Below are positions 1 through 10,497 of a stretch of DNA of 64,000 bases, in pieces. Both the position numbers and the translations under genes were made by a program. The notes below the pieces were generated by a model. That model worked only from the letters and a program-made list of their open reading frames with translations. It was not told where the DNA came from and did no database searches. The DNA is from Gentiana macrophylla (taxonomy: Eukaryota > Streptophyta > Magnoliopsida > Gentianales > Gentianaceae). The stretch lies in NCBI GenBank assembly GCA_026214975.1, contig JAOBSW010000644.1, positions 248,001 through 312,000 on the forward strand, given 5' to 3'. How positions within the stretch are numbered: the first letter of the stretch is position 1; each line of letters begins with the position of its first letter.

Positions 1-1
1 C

Positions 2-1528
2 GAAGTCAAAGTCAACCCAGCTATCGTTATCCCAGCCATAACTGCACAGACTTTCGAGCTAAAGCCGGGACTTATTCAGATGATGCAGCATGCATCTATT
101 TTCCACGGTTATCAGTCAGAAAATCCCCACACTCACTTGCATACATTCTTGGAAATATGTGGTACTACACGCATCCAAGGAGTAAGTGAGGATGCCATTA
201 AACTGAAACTGTTCCCATTTTCTCTAAAGGGAGAAGCTAAAGAGTGGTACACTTCTCTCCCCTCTGAATCTATTACCACCTGGGCCGAGCTTGAAAAAGA
301 ATTTTTAAGTCAATATTTCCCACCTTCAAAAACAGCCCAGTGTTTAAACGACATATTCACTTTCTATCAGAAAGAGAATGAATCCTTTTTCGATTGTTGG
401 AAAAGATTCAAGTCTCTGCTTAGAAAGTGTCCCCACCATGGCTTGCCGCTGCAAAGGCAAGTCAACACTTTCTTTAGTGGATTGACCGAGCTTACAAAAG
501 GCATGGTCAATAGTTCATCTGGTGGGGCATTTTTGAAGAAAACGCCTGATGAGGGGTGGGCACTGTTCGAGGACATTGCCAAATACAACTATGCCCCCTC
601 TTATCAAGCCATTCAAGCACCTCCTCCTCCTAAGGTTGAGGAAGTCAACATGCAAGGTTTGATCACCATGCTGCAGAAGCAGATGGCAACTTCTCAAGTT
701 TCAAATCAAATGAATCAAACTTCTTCTTTTCCACAGAACCCTCAGGTTCTATATTGTGAGAGCTGCTGTCACACTGGCCACATGATTGGCCAGTGTCAAT
801 TCAATCCCCCTACACCTTATCAAGTGAATGTTGTTCATGATTATGGACAGTGTAATCAAGTCACATGTCAGAATTGTGACGAGGTGGGGCACACATCTAG
901 ATTCTGTCCTATGAACGGGCAGAACGCTGAAGTAAATGCATTCTATGGCCAGAACAATCAAAGGTTCAATCAGTTCTCTGGCCAGAATAATCTCCAAAAC
1001 CAAGGGTTAAATCAATCTTCAAGTTTCAATCCAAATTCTAAATTCAATCAGAATCAAAACTTCAATAGAAACCCTGGTTTTCCTTAGAACCAGAATTCCA
1101 ATTTCACTAATTCTAATCAAAGGTTCAATCAGAATTGGCCCGCCAATTCTAATCCTGTTGTTCAAAGCCGGCCCAGCCAGCCCTATTCTCAAAATTTCCA
1201 AAACTCTCAAGGCCCCTCCCAATCTAACAATCTTGAAGCTAAATTGGAGGAGCAAAATAAAAGTATCCAACTCCTGATGACTACAAATAAGAACCTTGAG
1301 AGGCAAATTGGGCAACTGGCTGAGCAGTTAGCTTCAAGACCCCCAGGGCAATTGCCCAGTTTCACTGAGAAAAATCCAAAGGGTGGTCAAGTTGCTCAAA
1401 CCGACTTGAACAATGGCCAATGTACTGACCTCGTACCATCAATTCCATACGGTAGAGAGGAGACCAGTGAAATGAATCTAAGAAGCGGTACTCAAGTCAG
1501 TGGTCCTTCCCACCAGGGAAACCACTAG
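2..1528 (+). pseudogene. Ty3/gypsy gag with one internal stop
   Basis: One frame stays open from base 2 and continues upstream of the window; the first ATG in view is at 80. It contains the retrotransposon gag core (FPFSLKGEAKEWY at about 221-259, then WAELEKEFLSQYFP) and two CCHC-type zinc knuckles near 751-800 and 867-910 (CESCCHTGHMIGQC and CQNCDEVGHTSRFC). A Q/N-rich tail follows. A single TAG at 1085-1087 interrupts the frame, which reopens in register as a coiled-coil-like segment (KLEEQNKSIQLLMTTNKNLE) and runs to 1528. Gag proteins form the particle that packages the element RNA. A nonsense mutation or a base-call error explains the stop equally well. Confidence 0.85.
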
Positions 1529-1835
1529 CCCCTCCTGCCATTGATAAGGCAGGAGGGGAAGTTGAGCACCTACACTCCCCTTGGCCGAAAGAGAACACTC
1601 AGGTGGCTGATCCCCTGAGAGGTGAAAAAGCTGGAAGTCCTCAGGTGGCTGATCCCCTGAGAAGTGAAGAATCAAGTGTGAGTCGGAGGTGATCCACGAC
1701 TAATAAAAGATTGAAAAAGCTGTTCGAGTGGAAGGATCTGGAAGACAAAGTCATCATTGCATCTTGAAGAAAATCTTTTACGAGAATGATCTCAAAAGCT
1801 TCCATTTCCACCAAGAAAGAGCAACATCCCCTTGA

Positions 1836-2540
1836 GTGAAGATAAGAAGTATGAAAAGGTCTTTGAATCTTTTGAAAAATACTCAGGTGAATCTTCCATT
1901 ATCAGAGGTCTTGGTTGAAATGCCTAAGTATACAAAATTTATCAAGGATGTTGTTTCTTCAAAAAGGAAGTTGTCAGACATGGAAAGGCTGATTGGTGAG
2001 GATTGTTCAATGATCACTTATGAAGACTTACCAACCAAGAGAGGTGACCCTGGAAAGTTCATGCTTACAGTGTTAATGGGAGGCTGGTCTTCCTAACTCT
2101 TTGTGTGACACTGGGTGCATCTATAAGCCTCATGCCATTGTCGTGTGTGCAAACATTTGGTTTAATTGATCTTCTAGAACCCACTACCATGAATTTGCAA
2201 ATTGATAGATCTTCTAAGAAAGCGTGGGAATCTTGAAAGGCGTACTAGTTCAAATCGATAGATTTACCTTTCCGATCCAACCGAGTACGTCCTGGACATT
2301 GAAAAAGATGAAAATGTCCCCCTGATTATTGGAAGACCTTTTCTGTCTATAGCTCAAGCCCTCATTGACTGCGATGGCGGGCGAGTGACGATCCGTGTTG
2401 GTGATCAAGAGGTAAGCTATAATGTCTCCAAATCCATTCAAATACCCTATGGTCCTCCAACCGGTTTTTCCATTGAGGAGACGTCTGACGACTTCGATGA
2501 TTTGATGGAAAAGCAAGTCGCCATTTGTTAAATCGAATAT
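1836..2540 (+). pseudogene. Ty3/gypsy protease region, frameshifted
   Basis: The stretch before 2096 (ERLIGEDCSMITYEDLP) is the conserved region before the aspartic protease in Athila-type elements. The active-site motif DTGAS lies at about 2107-2125 but carries one extra G within the GG of the DTG codons, so the frame breaks inside the catalytic motif. The flap-side block (VPLIIGRPFLSIAQALID) is readable at about 2314-2370 in another frame. The protease would normally mature the gag-pol polyprotein; this copy cannot be active as written. Confidence 0.75.
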
Positions 2541-2558
2541 GAGCGACTGGTTGATAAT

Positions 2559-3750
2559 TTGAATAATCATGGTGTGGTAAGTCTAAAGCAGTTAGAAGCT
2601 GAATTTAAGGATGTGTTGTTGGAAGGTGAAGCTTTGGCAGTGGGACCGCTAAGTAAACTCAGTGATGTTGAGTTGAAAAGTGGAGATCTCAAATCAAGTT
2701 TAGAAGACCCCCCTGCAGATTTGGTGTTGAAGCCGTTGCCTAAACATCTGAAGTATGTGTTTTTAAGAGAAGGTGACAAGCTTCATTTGATTATATCTGC
2801 CAAGCTATCTCGTTTAGAGGAAATGAAATTAATCAATGTCTTGAAGAAAAATGAAAGAGCCTTTGGATGGCAAGTAGGAGATATCAGAGGGATATCTCCT
2901 GACATCTGTATGCATAAGATCAAGACTAATGAGGGTGTGAAATATGTCAGACAGCCCTAGAAGAGGCTCAACCCTCATATGCAAGAGGTGGTTAAGAAAG
3001 AAATCATCAAACTTCTGGACATGGGAATCATTTATGCCATCGCTGATAGTGAATGGGTTTCCCCGACTCAGGTAGTTCCCAAGAAAGGTGGAATTACGAT
3101 TGAGAAGAATGAGAAGAGAGAGGAAATAGCATTGAGACTTGTCACTGGTTACAGAGTCTGCATTGATTATCGAAAGCTAAATGAGGTAACCATGAAAGAT
3201 CACTTTCCCCTTCCATTCATTGACCAGATGCTTGAGCGTCTGGCGGGACACGCATTCTACTGCTTCCTGGATGGATATTCAGGATACTTTCAAATACCCA
3301 TTGATCCAACTGACCAAGAAAAGACCACTTTTACCTGCCCTTATGGTACATTCGCTCACAAAGCGAATGCCGTTTAATCTCTGCAATGCCCAGCTACTTT
3401 TCAAAGATGTATGTCGGCTATCTTTGACGGGCTTGTAGAAAAGTGCATGGAAATCTTTATGGGCGATTTTTCGGTCTTTGGTCGATCTTTTGATGATTGT
3501 CTTGACAACCTTAACGAGTCTTATCCGGATCGTGGACAAGAACTTAGTGCTCAATTGGGAAAAATGCCATTTCATGGTTGATGAGGGAATAGTTCTTGGC
3601 CACAAAATCTCCGCCAAAGGTATAGAAGTTGACAGGGCAAAAGTAGAAGCTATCGAGAAGATGAGTTATCCCAAGAGTGTGCGTGAAGTGAGAGGCTTTC
3701 TTGGACATGTCGGTTTCTCTGAAGATTCATTCAAGACTTCTCCAAGATAG
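2559..3750 (+). pseudogene. Ty3/gypsy reverse transcriptase, broken, with altered active site
   Basis: Conserved RT blocks are spread over three frames. The segment SEWVSPTQVVPKKGG is near 3045-3090, RVCIDYRKLNEVT near 3154-3192, FCFLDGYSGYFQIPI-like sequence near 3258-3303, and TFTCPYGTFA near 3328-3357. Stops or frame changes occur at about 2958 and 3375. The box normally reading FMDDFSVFG is FMGDFSVFG near 3455-3481, so the first metal-binding aspartate is glycine. RT copies element RNA into cDNA; this copy would be inactive even without the frame breaks. Confidence 0.8.
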
Positions 3751-4260
3751 CCAAGCCCTGTCTACTTTACTTAAAGAAGACGTTGAGTTCAATTTTGATG
3801 AGAGCGCAAGCAAGCGTTTGAGGAGCTTAAAGACCGTTTGATCTCTGCTCCCATTCTCATATCCTTTTGACTGGAATCTACCTTTTGAGCTTATGTGCGG
3901 CGCATCCAACTATGCGAGTTGGTGTTGTTTTAGGACAAAAATCAAAGGAAATTCCAGCCAATCTATTACTTTTGATCACACATTGAATCCTCTCAAGTTA
4001 ACTATACTACTACCGAAAAGGAATTATTGGCGTAGTCTTTGCTATGGACAAGTTTCGTGAGTTACTTGTTAGGAGCTCAAGTGATTGTGTGGGTGATCAC
4101 ATGGCGCTTTGCGATATCGATGACTAATAAAGAGGCCAAACCGAGCCTCACTGCGTTGGATATTGACCCTACAAGAGTTTGATGTTCAAATTAAAGACAA
4201 AAGAGGCGTGAAAGCGTAGTGGTGATCACGTTCGAGAATGCTAAGTGAGGAGAAGGATGA
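3751..4260 (+). pseudogene. Ty3/gypsy RNase H relic
   Basis: Translated fragments in shifting frames match the RNase H domain after gypsy RT: FELMCGASNYA-like sequence near 3885-3920 (normally CDASNYAVG), TTEKELL-like residues near 4008-4030, and AMDKFRELLV near 4041-4070. Several frameshifts prevent a continuous ORF. The N-terminal catalytic Asp of the CDAS motif appears lost. Confidence 0.65.
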
Positions 4261-5580
4261 TCCGGATGATATAGATCTTTACTTTCCTCAGAGAACATTA
4301 TGCTTATCGACGGTTGTCCTCCCGATGTTCCATGGTATTCTTCCATTGTCAATTACCTTCATGCCCGATATCTCGATCCAGAATTATCCTATCGAGGAGA
4401 AGAAAAGTTCTTCTCTCGATTTGAAATCTTCGTTTGGGATGATCCTTATCTTTTAAGATCTGTAAAGATGGTTTTCTTAGAAAATGTGTTCCGAGAATCG
4501 AAAGCGTATGATATTATTGAGCTTGATGGCCACAGTGGACCCACTGGAGGTCACTTTGGTCTTTGGAAAACCGTTGCTAAGATCTTCCAATCCGGTTTCT
4601 ATTGGCCTACGATCTTTAAGGACACAGAAACTTTCTGTAAAGCTTGTGATAGGTGCCAAAGAACCGGTACTCTGACAAGGCGTTTTGACATGCCTTTGAC
4701 GCCCATCTTAGAATGCGAAGTCTTTGATGTATGGGGTATCGATTTTATGGGACCATTCCCATCATCTTATGGTAACAAGTACATCTTAGTTTGCGTGGAT
4801 TACGTGTCGAAATGGGTAGAGGCTCAAGCCACTCCTCACAATGATCATAAGACGGTCATGAAATTCTTAAAGAAGAACATCTTTGTGAGATTTGGATGTC
4901 CACGTGCCTTGATCGGTGATGAAGGACACATTTACGCAACCGACCCCAGAGAAAGTGCTTGAGAAGTATGGTGTTCGTCACAAAGCGGCACACCATATCA
5001 CCCGATGACTAGCGGTCAGGTTGAAAGAGCAACCAAATATTAAGAAGATTCGGAAAAAGCGGTCAATGATCATAGAAAAGGCTGAGTCTAAAGTTGGATG
5101 ATGTACTATGGGCATATAGAACCGCCTATAAGACTCCTATGGGTACATCTCCATATCAAATGGTATATGGTAAGCCATGTCATCGCGCGATCGAGTTAGA
5201 GCACAGAGCTTATTGGGCTACGAAGTTTTAAACTTCGATACCCAATCTTGTGGAAAACATCGATTGCAACAGCTTGATTGCATGAGTTAGGCAATTCGGA
5301 CTCCAGGCCTACGAAAGTGCCAGGGATCGATGAGAAAAGACGAAACTCCTTCACGATGCTAAAATTAAGAAGAGAGAATTTCAAGTTGGGGAACAAGTTT
5401 TATTATACAATTCCAGGTTACATCTGTTCCCTGGTAAGCTGAGGACACGATGGTCCGGTCCCTTTGAGATTCTCCAAATTATTCCCGGAGGTGCTTTAGA
5501 ATTACGAGGTTATGGTGACCAACCGTTTCGTGTAAATGGTCAAAGGTGTAAGCACTACATTGGTGAGCCCAAGGAAAAGC
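4238..5580 (+). pseudogene. Ty3/gypsy integrase, frameshifted
   Basis: The frame 4300-4962 holds an HHCC zinc-binding domain ([10 protein letters not shown], then [11 protein letters not shown] at about 4528-4668) and the start of the DDE core, with the first Asp in [11 protein letters not shown] at about 4732-4765 and the second in ALIGDEGH near 4907-4930. The frame breaks at about 4960. The third acidic residue lies in TSGQVERA near 5008-5030 in another frame. C-terminal integrase sequence (GKLRTRWSGPFEI near 5433-5470) follows. Integrase joins element cDNA to the chromosome. This copy is not intact. Confidence 0.8.
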
Positions 5581-5582
5581 CT

Positions 5583-5909
5583 TTGATTGTTCGTTTCCTC
5601 GATATCCTCGGGTGTGGTACTATAGAGGTCGAAGAAGAAGTTGAGTTTTCACCCGACTTGTTTTCAGCGGATGACGGTAGTGGTCAATCTGAAGAAGTTC
5701 TAGCAGGTAGTTGGGATATGGAAGAGTATGAGAGGGAGCGTCAACTGAAATGTCATCAGAAGAAGAAGAAGTCAACCATGGGGAGGTTCAAACGTGTTTG
5801 GAAAGCTATCAAAGATTTCACCCATGTGTTAAGTCTTTGTTTCTGCGGCCGAACTCATCGACCCAAGTCTAGCCGAGGTGGTGGCTGGCAGAAAAGTCAA
5901 ATGGCCTGA
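5583..5909 (+). CDS. C-terminal extension of gypsy pol
   Basis: A 108-residue open frame follows the integrase C-terminal domain directly (LIVRFLDILGCGTIEVEEE). It is acidic first and basic later (KKKKSTMGRFKRVWKAI). I recognise no domain beyond its position at the pol C-terminus. It is best read as the tail of the polyprotein; the annotated ATG is internal to that frame. Confidence 0.5.
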   Translation: MIVRFLDILGCGTIEVEEEVEFSPDLFSADDGSGQSEEVLAGSWDMEEYERERQLKCHQKKKKSTMGRFKRVWKAIKDFTHVLSLCFCGRTHRPKSSRGGGWQKSQMA

Positions 5910-6075
5910 TCCAGGCTGAGCCTTAAACAGTGTCGAGCTCACGACATTAACCAATAGCGCCACTAGGGGGCAACCTAGATATCGTTATATTAATTGTTTT
6001 TGTTTTGTGCTTGTGTAGTTTTAGTATTTAAGTTTAGCTTACTAAGTTTTGCTTTTGTTTATATCTGTCAGTTAG

Positions 6076-6489
6076 TTGTGCTTTCTAGATATGGATTTCG
6101 GAGTTCTACCAGAGGAGTTACCTTTCCTTAGGAGGATCCCACTAATCACTGTAGATGACGGACCGGGAGGGACTATAGTGTTGCACGTAGACTTTGATAT
6201 TAGTACCCGCATCAGGACTGTCACCTATGTTCTTATTGTTCCCCGCTGTTCGGGAGGTGGAGACTTCACTACTGAGGAGTTGCATGCAGCTCCAGGACAT
6301 CCTTACACAATCCTGAATGACCCGATGCTGACAGATTTAGCGCTAGTGCTGCAAGCTGAACATTTTCGAGGTGTTGATGTAGCTGGTGAGGATTGGGGTT
6401 TGCAGGATGAGTATGACTTCCCTCCGGCGATTGACATGCTCTGCCGTCTTATCCGGGTGATAGATTGGTCGGAAATTTATGATGACTAG
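6076..6489 (+). CDS. Open ORF of unknown function in the gypsy element
   Basis: This 137-codon frame starts ATGTGCTTTC and ends TAG at 6487-6489. It contains runs such as LPEELPFLRRIPLITVDDG and has no zinc finger, membrane segment or catalytic motif that I recognise. It lies between the integrase tail and the promoter-like array at 6710, in the position of an accessory ORF of Athila-like elements. It is intact although the upstream pol is not. Confidence 0.5.
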   Translation: MCFLDMDFGVLPEELPFLRRIPLITVDDGPGGTIVLHVDFDISTRIRTVTYVLIVPRCSGGGDFTTEELHAAPGHPYTILNDPMLTDLALVLQAEHFRGVDVAGEDWGLQDEYDFPPAIDMLCRLIRVIDWSEIYDD

Positions 6490-6709
6490 CGTTGTTAGGT
6501 TGTTTCGTCGAGCAAACGACGTAAAACAAAAGCGCTTGGTGGGAGGCAACCCACTGTTTTTTTATTTGTTGTTACTTATTTTCTAGTAATTTTATTTACT
6601 TCGTTGATTTCCATTTGTATTTTTGAAGTGTTATTTAAGTTTAATGAGACAATGCAAGTTTGAATTTAAATTGTATGAAATTTCATAATTTTTGCATTTT
6701 TTCTGTATT
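6490..6709 (+). other. Non-coding spacer before the motif array
   Basis: T-rich sequence with no usable ORF between the small ORF and the GGACG array. No repeat or motif was recognised apart from its lead into the array. Confidence 0.4.
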
Positions 6710-6931
6710 GGACGCCCGTCCAGAAGTCTGGACGCCCGTCCGCCTTGACCAATTATTGAACGAGCGTCCACTTAGTCTGGACGCCCGTCTGAAATTCTCC
6801 CTCCAATCCTGTATTTGATTTGAGCGTGTGGACGAGCGTCTGATACAACGGACGCCCGTCCGGTTCATGTGTTCTTTGTCTGGACGCCCGTCCGGTTACT
6901 TGGACGCCCGTCCAGTCCCTGCCTATATATA
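6710..6931 (+). promoter_or_regulatory. Eight-copy GGACGCCCGTCC array plus TATA box (internal promoter candidate)
   Basis: Copies begin at 6710, 6730, 6758, 6779, 6830, 6850, 6882 and 6902. The consensus GGACGCCCGTCC is a near-palindrome (GGACG-CC-CGTCC); two copies carry the AGCG variant. The last copy ends 10 bp before TATATATA at 6924-6931. About 580 bp of leader-like sequence separates the TATA from the ATG at 7514. Spacing and repetition suggest a transcription factor binding array driving the downstream ORF. A related array precedes the TATA box in the LTR. Function is inferred. Confidence 0.6.
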
Positions 6932-7513
6932 CACCCTCAACCCATGAACACTCACTTTTTCAGAATTTCAAAATCGAAAACCCGACTTTTTGCCTCCTCT
7001 CCACCTAAATCCTTCGATATTACACCAAATTGGGCGCTTTAAGTTGCTTTAGGCCGCTTTTGATCCCCTCTTTTCACTTTTCTAAGCCTTATTCCTCAAT
7101 CCACAACCATTTGGACGAATCAGAGACATCATTGGTCCGACTTTTCTCAAGAAAAATTCGATTTTTGGGCTCGAATTTGCATTGTTAGGGATCCTTTCTA
7201 GCATCATCACCGTTCTCTCATCATCTTTGGTAAGTTTCTAGTGATTTTTCTTGGATTAATTCACGTTTTTTGGAGTTCGCTTTTCGGCTCGACTCTTTTA
7301 TGTGAATTGCACCTTATTTGTTTTTTTTTCCTCGTTTTGTTTCTTGATTCTTGCTGGTTTGTGCTATGGTGATGCGATGGATGATGAATGGATTGGTTGT
7401 TGATAATGAATGGTTGCAGTTTGTGGTTTGGTGCTTTTGAAATCCCGATTTGGATGTTAAACGGGTACCTTTTTTTGAATTGGGATTGTTTTGGTTTAGT
7501 CTAGGAGTGAATC

Positions 7514-8992
7514 ATGGTTCATAAGAAGGCGGTAGTGAAGCGACATGGTAAGGATGTGGCCAGGGAGGCCGGGAAGAAGCGTAAAGAGTTTGATCCCACC
7601 TTAGTTGATCCAAACCGAGGTGTTAGCATTCGAGAGCAACCCCATAGAGCCACCCAAACTAGGACAACGTTGAGGGATGAGCCGACTTCGGGATCTGAGA
7701 CAGACGATGATATCCCCTTGATGAGGATGCCTAGGGGTCAGAGAGGTGGGGCATCATCTAGGGTTGAGGAGGCTGTGGATGCTCCTCGGGAAGAGGAACC
7801 GGTGGAGACTAGGGCTGCACAACCTAGGAAGAAAGCGAAAACCGTAGCCCCTATGCCTATGCCTCGTCGATTTGTGAACCCTAGAGCCCACGACGCTTAT
7901 ACCAAACATTATTTCTCGAGGACCATGTTGATTGAGAGGGCTACATTAGAGGCGAAGGTGGATCCGGGATTCGTCAAGTTGCTAAAGGACCGGAAATGGG
8001 ATGCCTTGATGACTATCCCGACTACCCCGGTAAATGGCTCCGTAGTTTGGGAATTTTACGCTAATTGCTCGGAGACCGACTTGGAGACGGGGGTAGTTGT
8101 GGTTCGAGGGGTGGAAGTTCCGTTTACGCCGGAGGTGATTAATCAGAAGTACAAGTTGGCGTCTTTTGAGGGTCGGGACTACAAGGAGGAAATTGTTCAT
8201 AGACAGAGTACGGAGCGAGATCCTTTGGAGGAATTGAGGTTGAGAGTTTGTCCGGATGTGGCTTGGACATTGAGGCCGGGTGGAGACCGGAAAGAGTTAG
8301 TCACCACTACCTGGACGGAGGATTGGAAAGTCCAGTGTAGGTTCATTCAGAGTCGGTTGTTGCCAAAGAACAACTTGACGTATTTTCATATTGGTGACCT
8401 AGGCATGCTTTATGCGTTGACTTTTGGCCTAAATGTGAATGTGGGACAAGCATTATACGATGAGGTAGCTATCAATCAGAAGATTTATACGCGTAGCTTG
8501 ATTATCCCTCACTTGATTCACAGTTTGTGTCTTGATGCCGGTGTGCCTGAGTATGGAGCGGATCATAAACCGAAGAACCCGAGGCCTATACAGAGAGAAA
8601 AGGGTAAGTCTTCGGGACATTCTGAGTCGGGGGCACCACAGGAGCCTGGTTCTTCATCGGCACCGCCTCGAGCATCTTCCCTTCCTACTTTATCTCCCTC
8701 AGTCCGGATGAGGTTGAGTATGGGCAACAGTGTACGGAACTGGTTGGAGGATATTCGGACTTCACAGAATAACATCTTGACCATTTTGCGGTGCATCAGT
8801 GAGGACCGGAAGCCGAGGGACGACAGAGTCTTCGATCCCAGCGTCATTGATTATATCTATTCTGATGAGATTGAGCAGGCTATTGCGGATGTTCTGGACA
8901 AGTCTGAGTCATCTTCTGATGAGGAGCAGCCTGACTCTCCTTCGGGTGGAGCACCTCCGGCTGATGATTCTGCGGCACCGGGGCGGCCCTGA
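7514..8992 (+). CDS. 492-aa ORF, putative plant transposon protein of Athila-like elements
   Basis: An uninterrupted ORF of 492 codons. Residues 1-115 are basic and low in complexity (RKKAKTVAP). A globular middle begins about residue 118 (RRFVNPRAHDAYTKHYFSR) and includes WEFYANC, VRGVEVPFTPEVIN and LGMLYALTFGLNVNVG. The C-terminal ~120 residues are S/P/E-rich and probably disordered. The middle resembles the 'putative plant transposon protein' domain found in the third ORF of many Athila-like elements; this is recognition by pattern. Its biochemical role is unknown. It sits where env-like ORFs occur in Athila, but I see no clear signal peptide or transmembrane segment. It is intact while gag-pol is broken. 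Confidence 0.75.
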   Translation: MVHKKAVVKRHGKDVAREAGKKRKEFDPTLVDPNRGVSIREQPHRATQTRTTLRDEPTSGSETDDDIPLMRMPRGQRGGASSRVEEAVDAPREEEPVETRAAQPRKKAKTVAPMPMPRRFVNPRAHDAYTKHYFSRTMLIERATLEAKVDPGFVKLLKDRKWDALMTIPTTPVNGSVVWEFYANCSETDLETGVVVVRGVEVPFTPEVINQKYKLASFEGRDYKEEIVHRQSTERDPLEELRLRVCPDVAWTLRPGGDRKELVTTTWTEDWKVQCRFIQSRLLPKNNLTYFHIGDLGMLYALTFGLNVNVGQALYDEVAINQKIYTRSLIIPHLIHSLCLDAGVPEYGADHKPKNPRPIQREKGKSSGHSESGAPQEPGSSSAPPRASSLPTLSPSVRMRLSMGNSVRNWLEDIRTSQNNILTILRCISEDRKPRDDRVFDPSVIDYIYSDEIEQAIADVLDKSESSSDEEQPDSPSGGAPPADDSAAPGRP

Positions 8993-9442
8993 TCTTATTT
9001 TTCCATTCTAGATTCTGCTTTGTCTATCATAGCTTATGGTTGTATTATTTTGCTACTTTTCATTCCATGATTCGTTGTACTTTTGATATCGCTACTGTTT
9101 ATTTTTCCGACTGAATCATGTAAGCCATAAGGCGTCCGTACTTTCATTTCTGCTCTATTTAAACTTTTGGATGTATTGACTGTTTCATCTTTTGATTTTT
9201 CTTCATTTTTGATATATCTTTTCATTCTATTATAATTCCCCGTTTTTCCCCGAGATGTTTCCATGTTTGTCAAGTCGTGCAGGTGTATTTCTAGCGGTTT
9301 TGTCGAGCTACATTGTATGGTTACGAGTTCTAAGTGTCACTATGTAGGCTCCGGCCTGACCATCGATTCGCGTATCTGTTAAAATCAGCTAAGTTCTTTA
9401 TCTTTTCTTTAATTCTGCACAACATGAGGACATGTTGATCTT

Positions 9443-9456
9443 TAAGTGTGGGGGAG
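9443..9456 (+). other. Second polypurine tract copy
   Basis: TAAGTGTGGGGGAG here is identical to the 14 bases at 10483-10496 that abut the 3' LTR. It lies 1,040 bp upstream of that tract and is not followed by an LTR start. It could be a supplementary plus-strand priming site or a relic of rearrangement. Confidence 0.5.
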
Positions 9457-9915
9457 GGAATGATTTGATATGTACCTACACATTTGCTTAACTCGTTATG
9501 TTTCTATGTAAAAACGAGCTAGCATTTTCAAAATTTTCCGGCATTTTTGTTTTTGTTTTGTCCCGAGTAGGCAATTCGATGCAATGTTCATTATTTTTAT
9601 AGTCATCCAAGCTATATATCGTATGTTTGATAAGTTAGTTGTTTCACCTGAGATCTATTTTTCACGAGCCATAGTAAGCGATGAGCTAAAATATAAAGTT
9701 ATACCCCTTCTGGACGAGTGATTTTTGATTTTCTTATAAGTCATGTGCTTAGTGCTACGTATATATCTTGAGATTTATGATAGTTTGTATATAGATCCGA
9801 AGTATGGTATACTGTGAACATCTGAGGTTTGAATGTGATAAGTAACACGTAACTTATTGTCAAATGAAAAAGTTGAAAAATATGAAGAATTATTGGGTGT
9901 GTCGAGAGCTAGTCA

Positions 9916-10066
9916 ATGATTTGAGTGCGATAGGGTATACCACGTATGTCCTATACCACTATGATGACCAAAAGCTCACGACAGTCAGAAAAGGCTGCCT
10001 TATGATTTGAGTAAGGTAGGGTATATCTCGAATGTCCTATTCTGCTATGACAGGGCAAGAGCTCAT
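9916..10066 (+). repeat. Diverged tandem duplication (~85 bp unit)
   Basis: The two units share ATGATTTGAGT, then TAGGGTATA, then TGTCCTAT and CTATGA, then AAGAGCTCA or AAAGCTCA. Unit 1 starts near 9916 and unit 2 near 10001. It lies in the non-coding region before the 3' LTR. Confidence 0.55.
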
Positions 10067-10482
10067 TCTGATGTGTGTTTAAAAGTGAAATAGTTAAATC
10101 AACTTATATAAGAATTGTTATGAAATGGATGAAAGACTAAGTTATCGTCTATCTTATCCCCAGTAGAAACTGATAGATATGCTGTAGGGATTATCCTCTG
10201 AGTATTTCAGAAAGGCCCTAGATATATTCGATCATTCTTTTCGGGATGTTTTACGTTTGTAGGGTACATCTTATGAGTGTCATTTATTGCTAGTCTACGA
10301 GGGGGTACTAGCTAGTTTTGCTTTGAGTTTCTCAAGTTTGGATTTAGTGGAAGTTTACTATGGCTTTGCACACACACAGTGGTGAACTTCTGATTTATTG
10401 GATCTATGCTATATTGTCTAAGATGTCTGTTTTCGTTTCGAGCCCTAATTTTTGTTTCGTTTTGCTCGGGACGAGCAAAAGC

Positions 10483-10496
10483 TAAGTGTGGGGGAG
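10483..10496 (+). other. 3' polypurine tract of the gypsy element
   Basis: TAAGTGTGGGGGAG ends one base before the inferred LTR start TGTTAAGGG. Purine-rich tracts here prime plus-strand DNA synthesis. The position sets the LTR boundary. Confidence 0.65.
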
Positions 10497-10497
10497 T

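Larger units (their letters stand above)
8993..10482 (+). other. Non-coding region between ORF and 3' LTR
   Basis: About 1.5 kb with no credible ORF. It holds an extra polypurine tract (9443-9456) and a diverged tandem pair (9916-10066). Long non-coding stretches before the 3' LTR are usual in Athila-like elements. Confidence 0.6.

Noticed and set aside
6710..6913. CRISPR-like regularly spaced repeats
   Set aside because: The 12-bp motifs are too short, spacing is irregular, and the context is a plant retrotransposon promoter.
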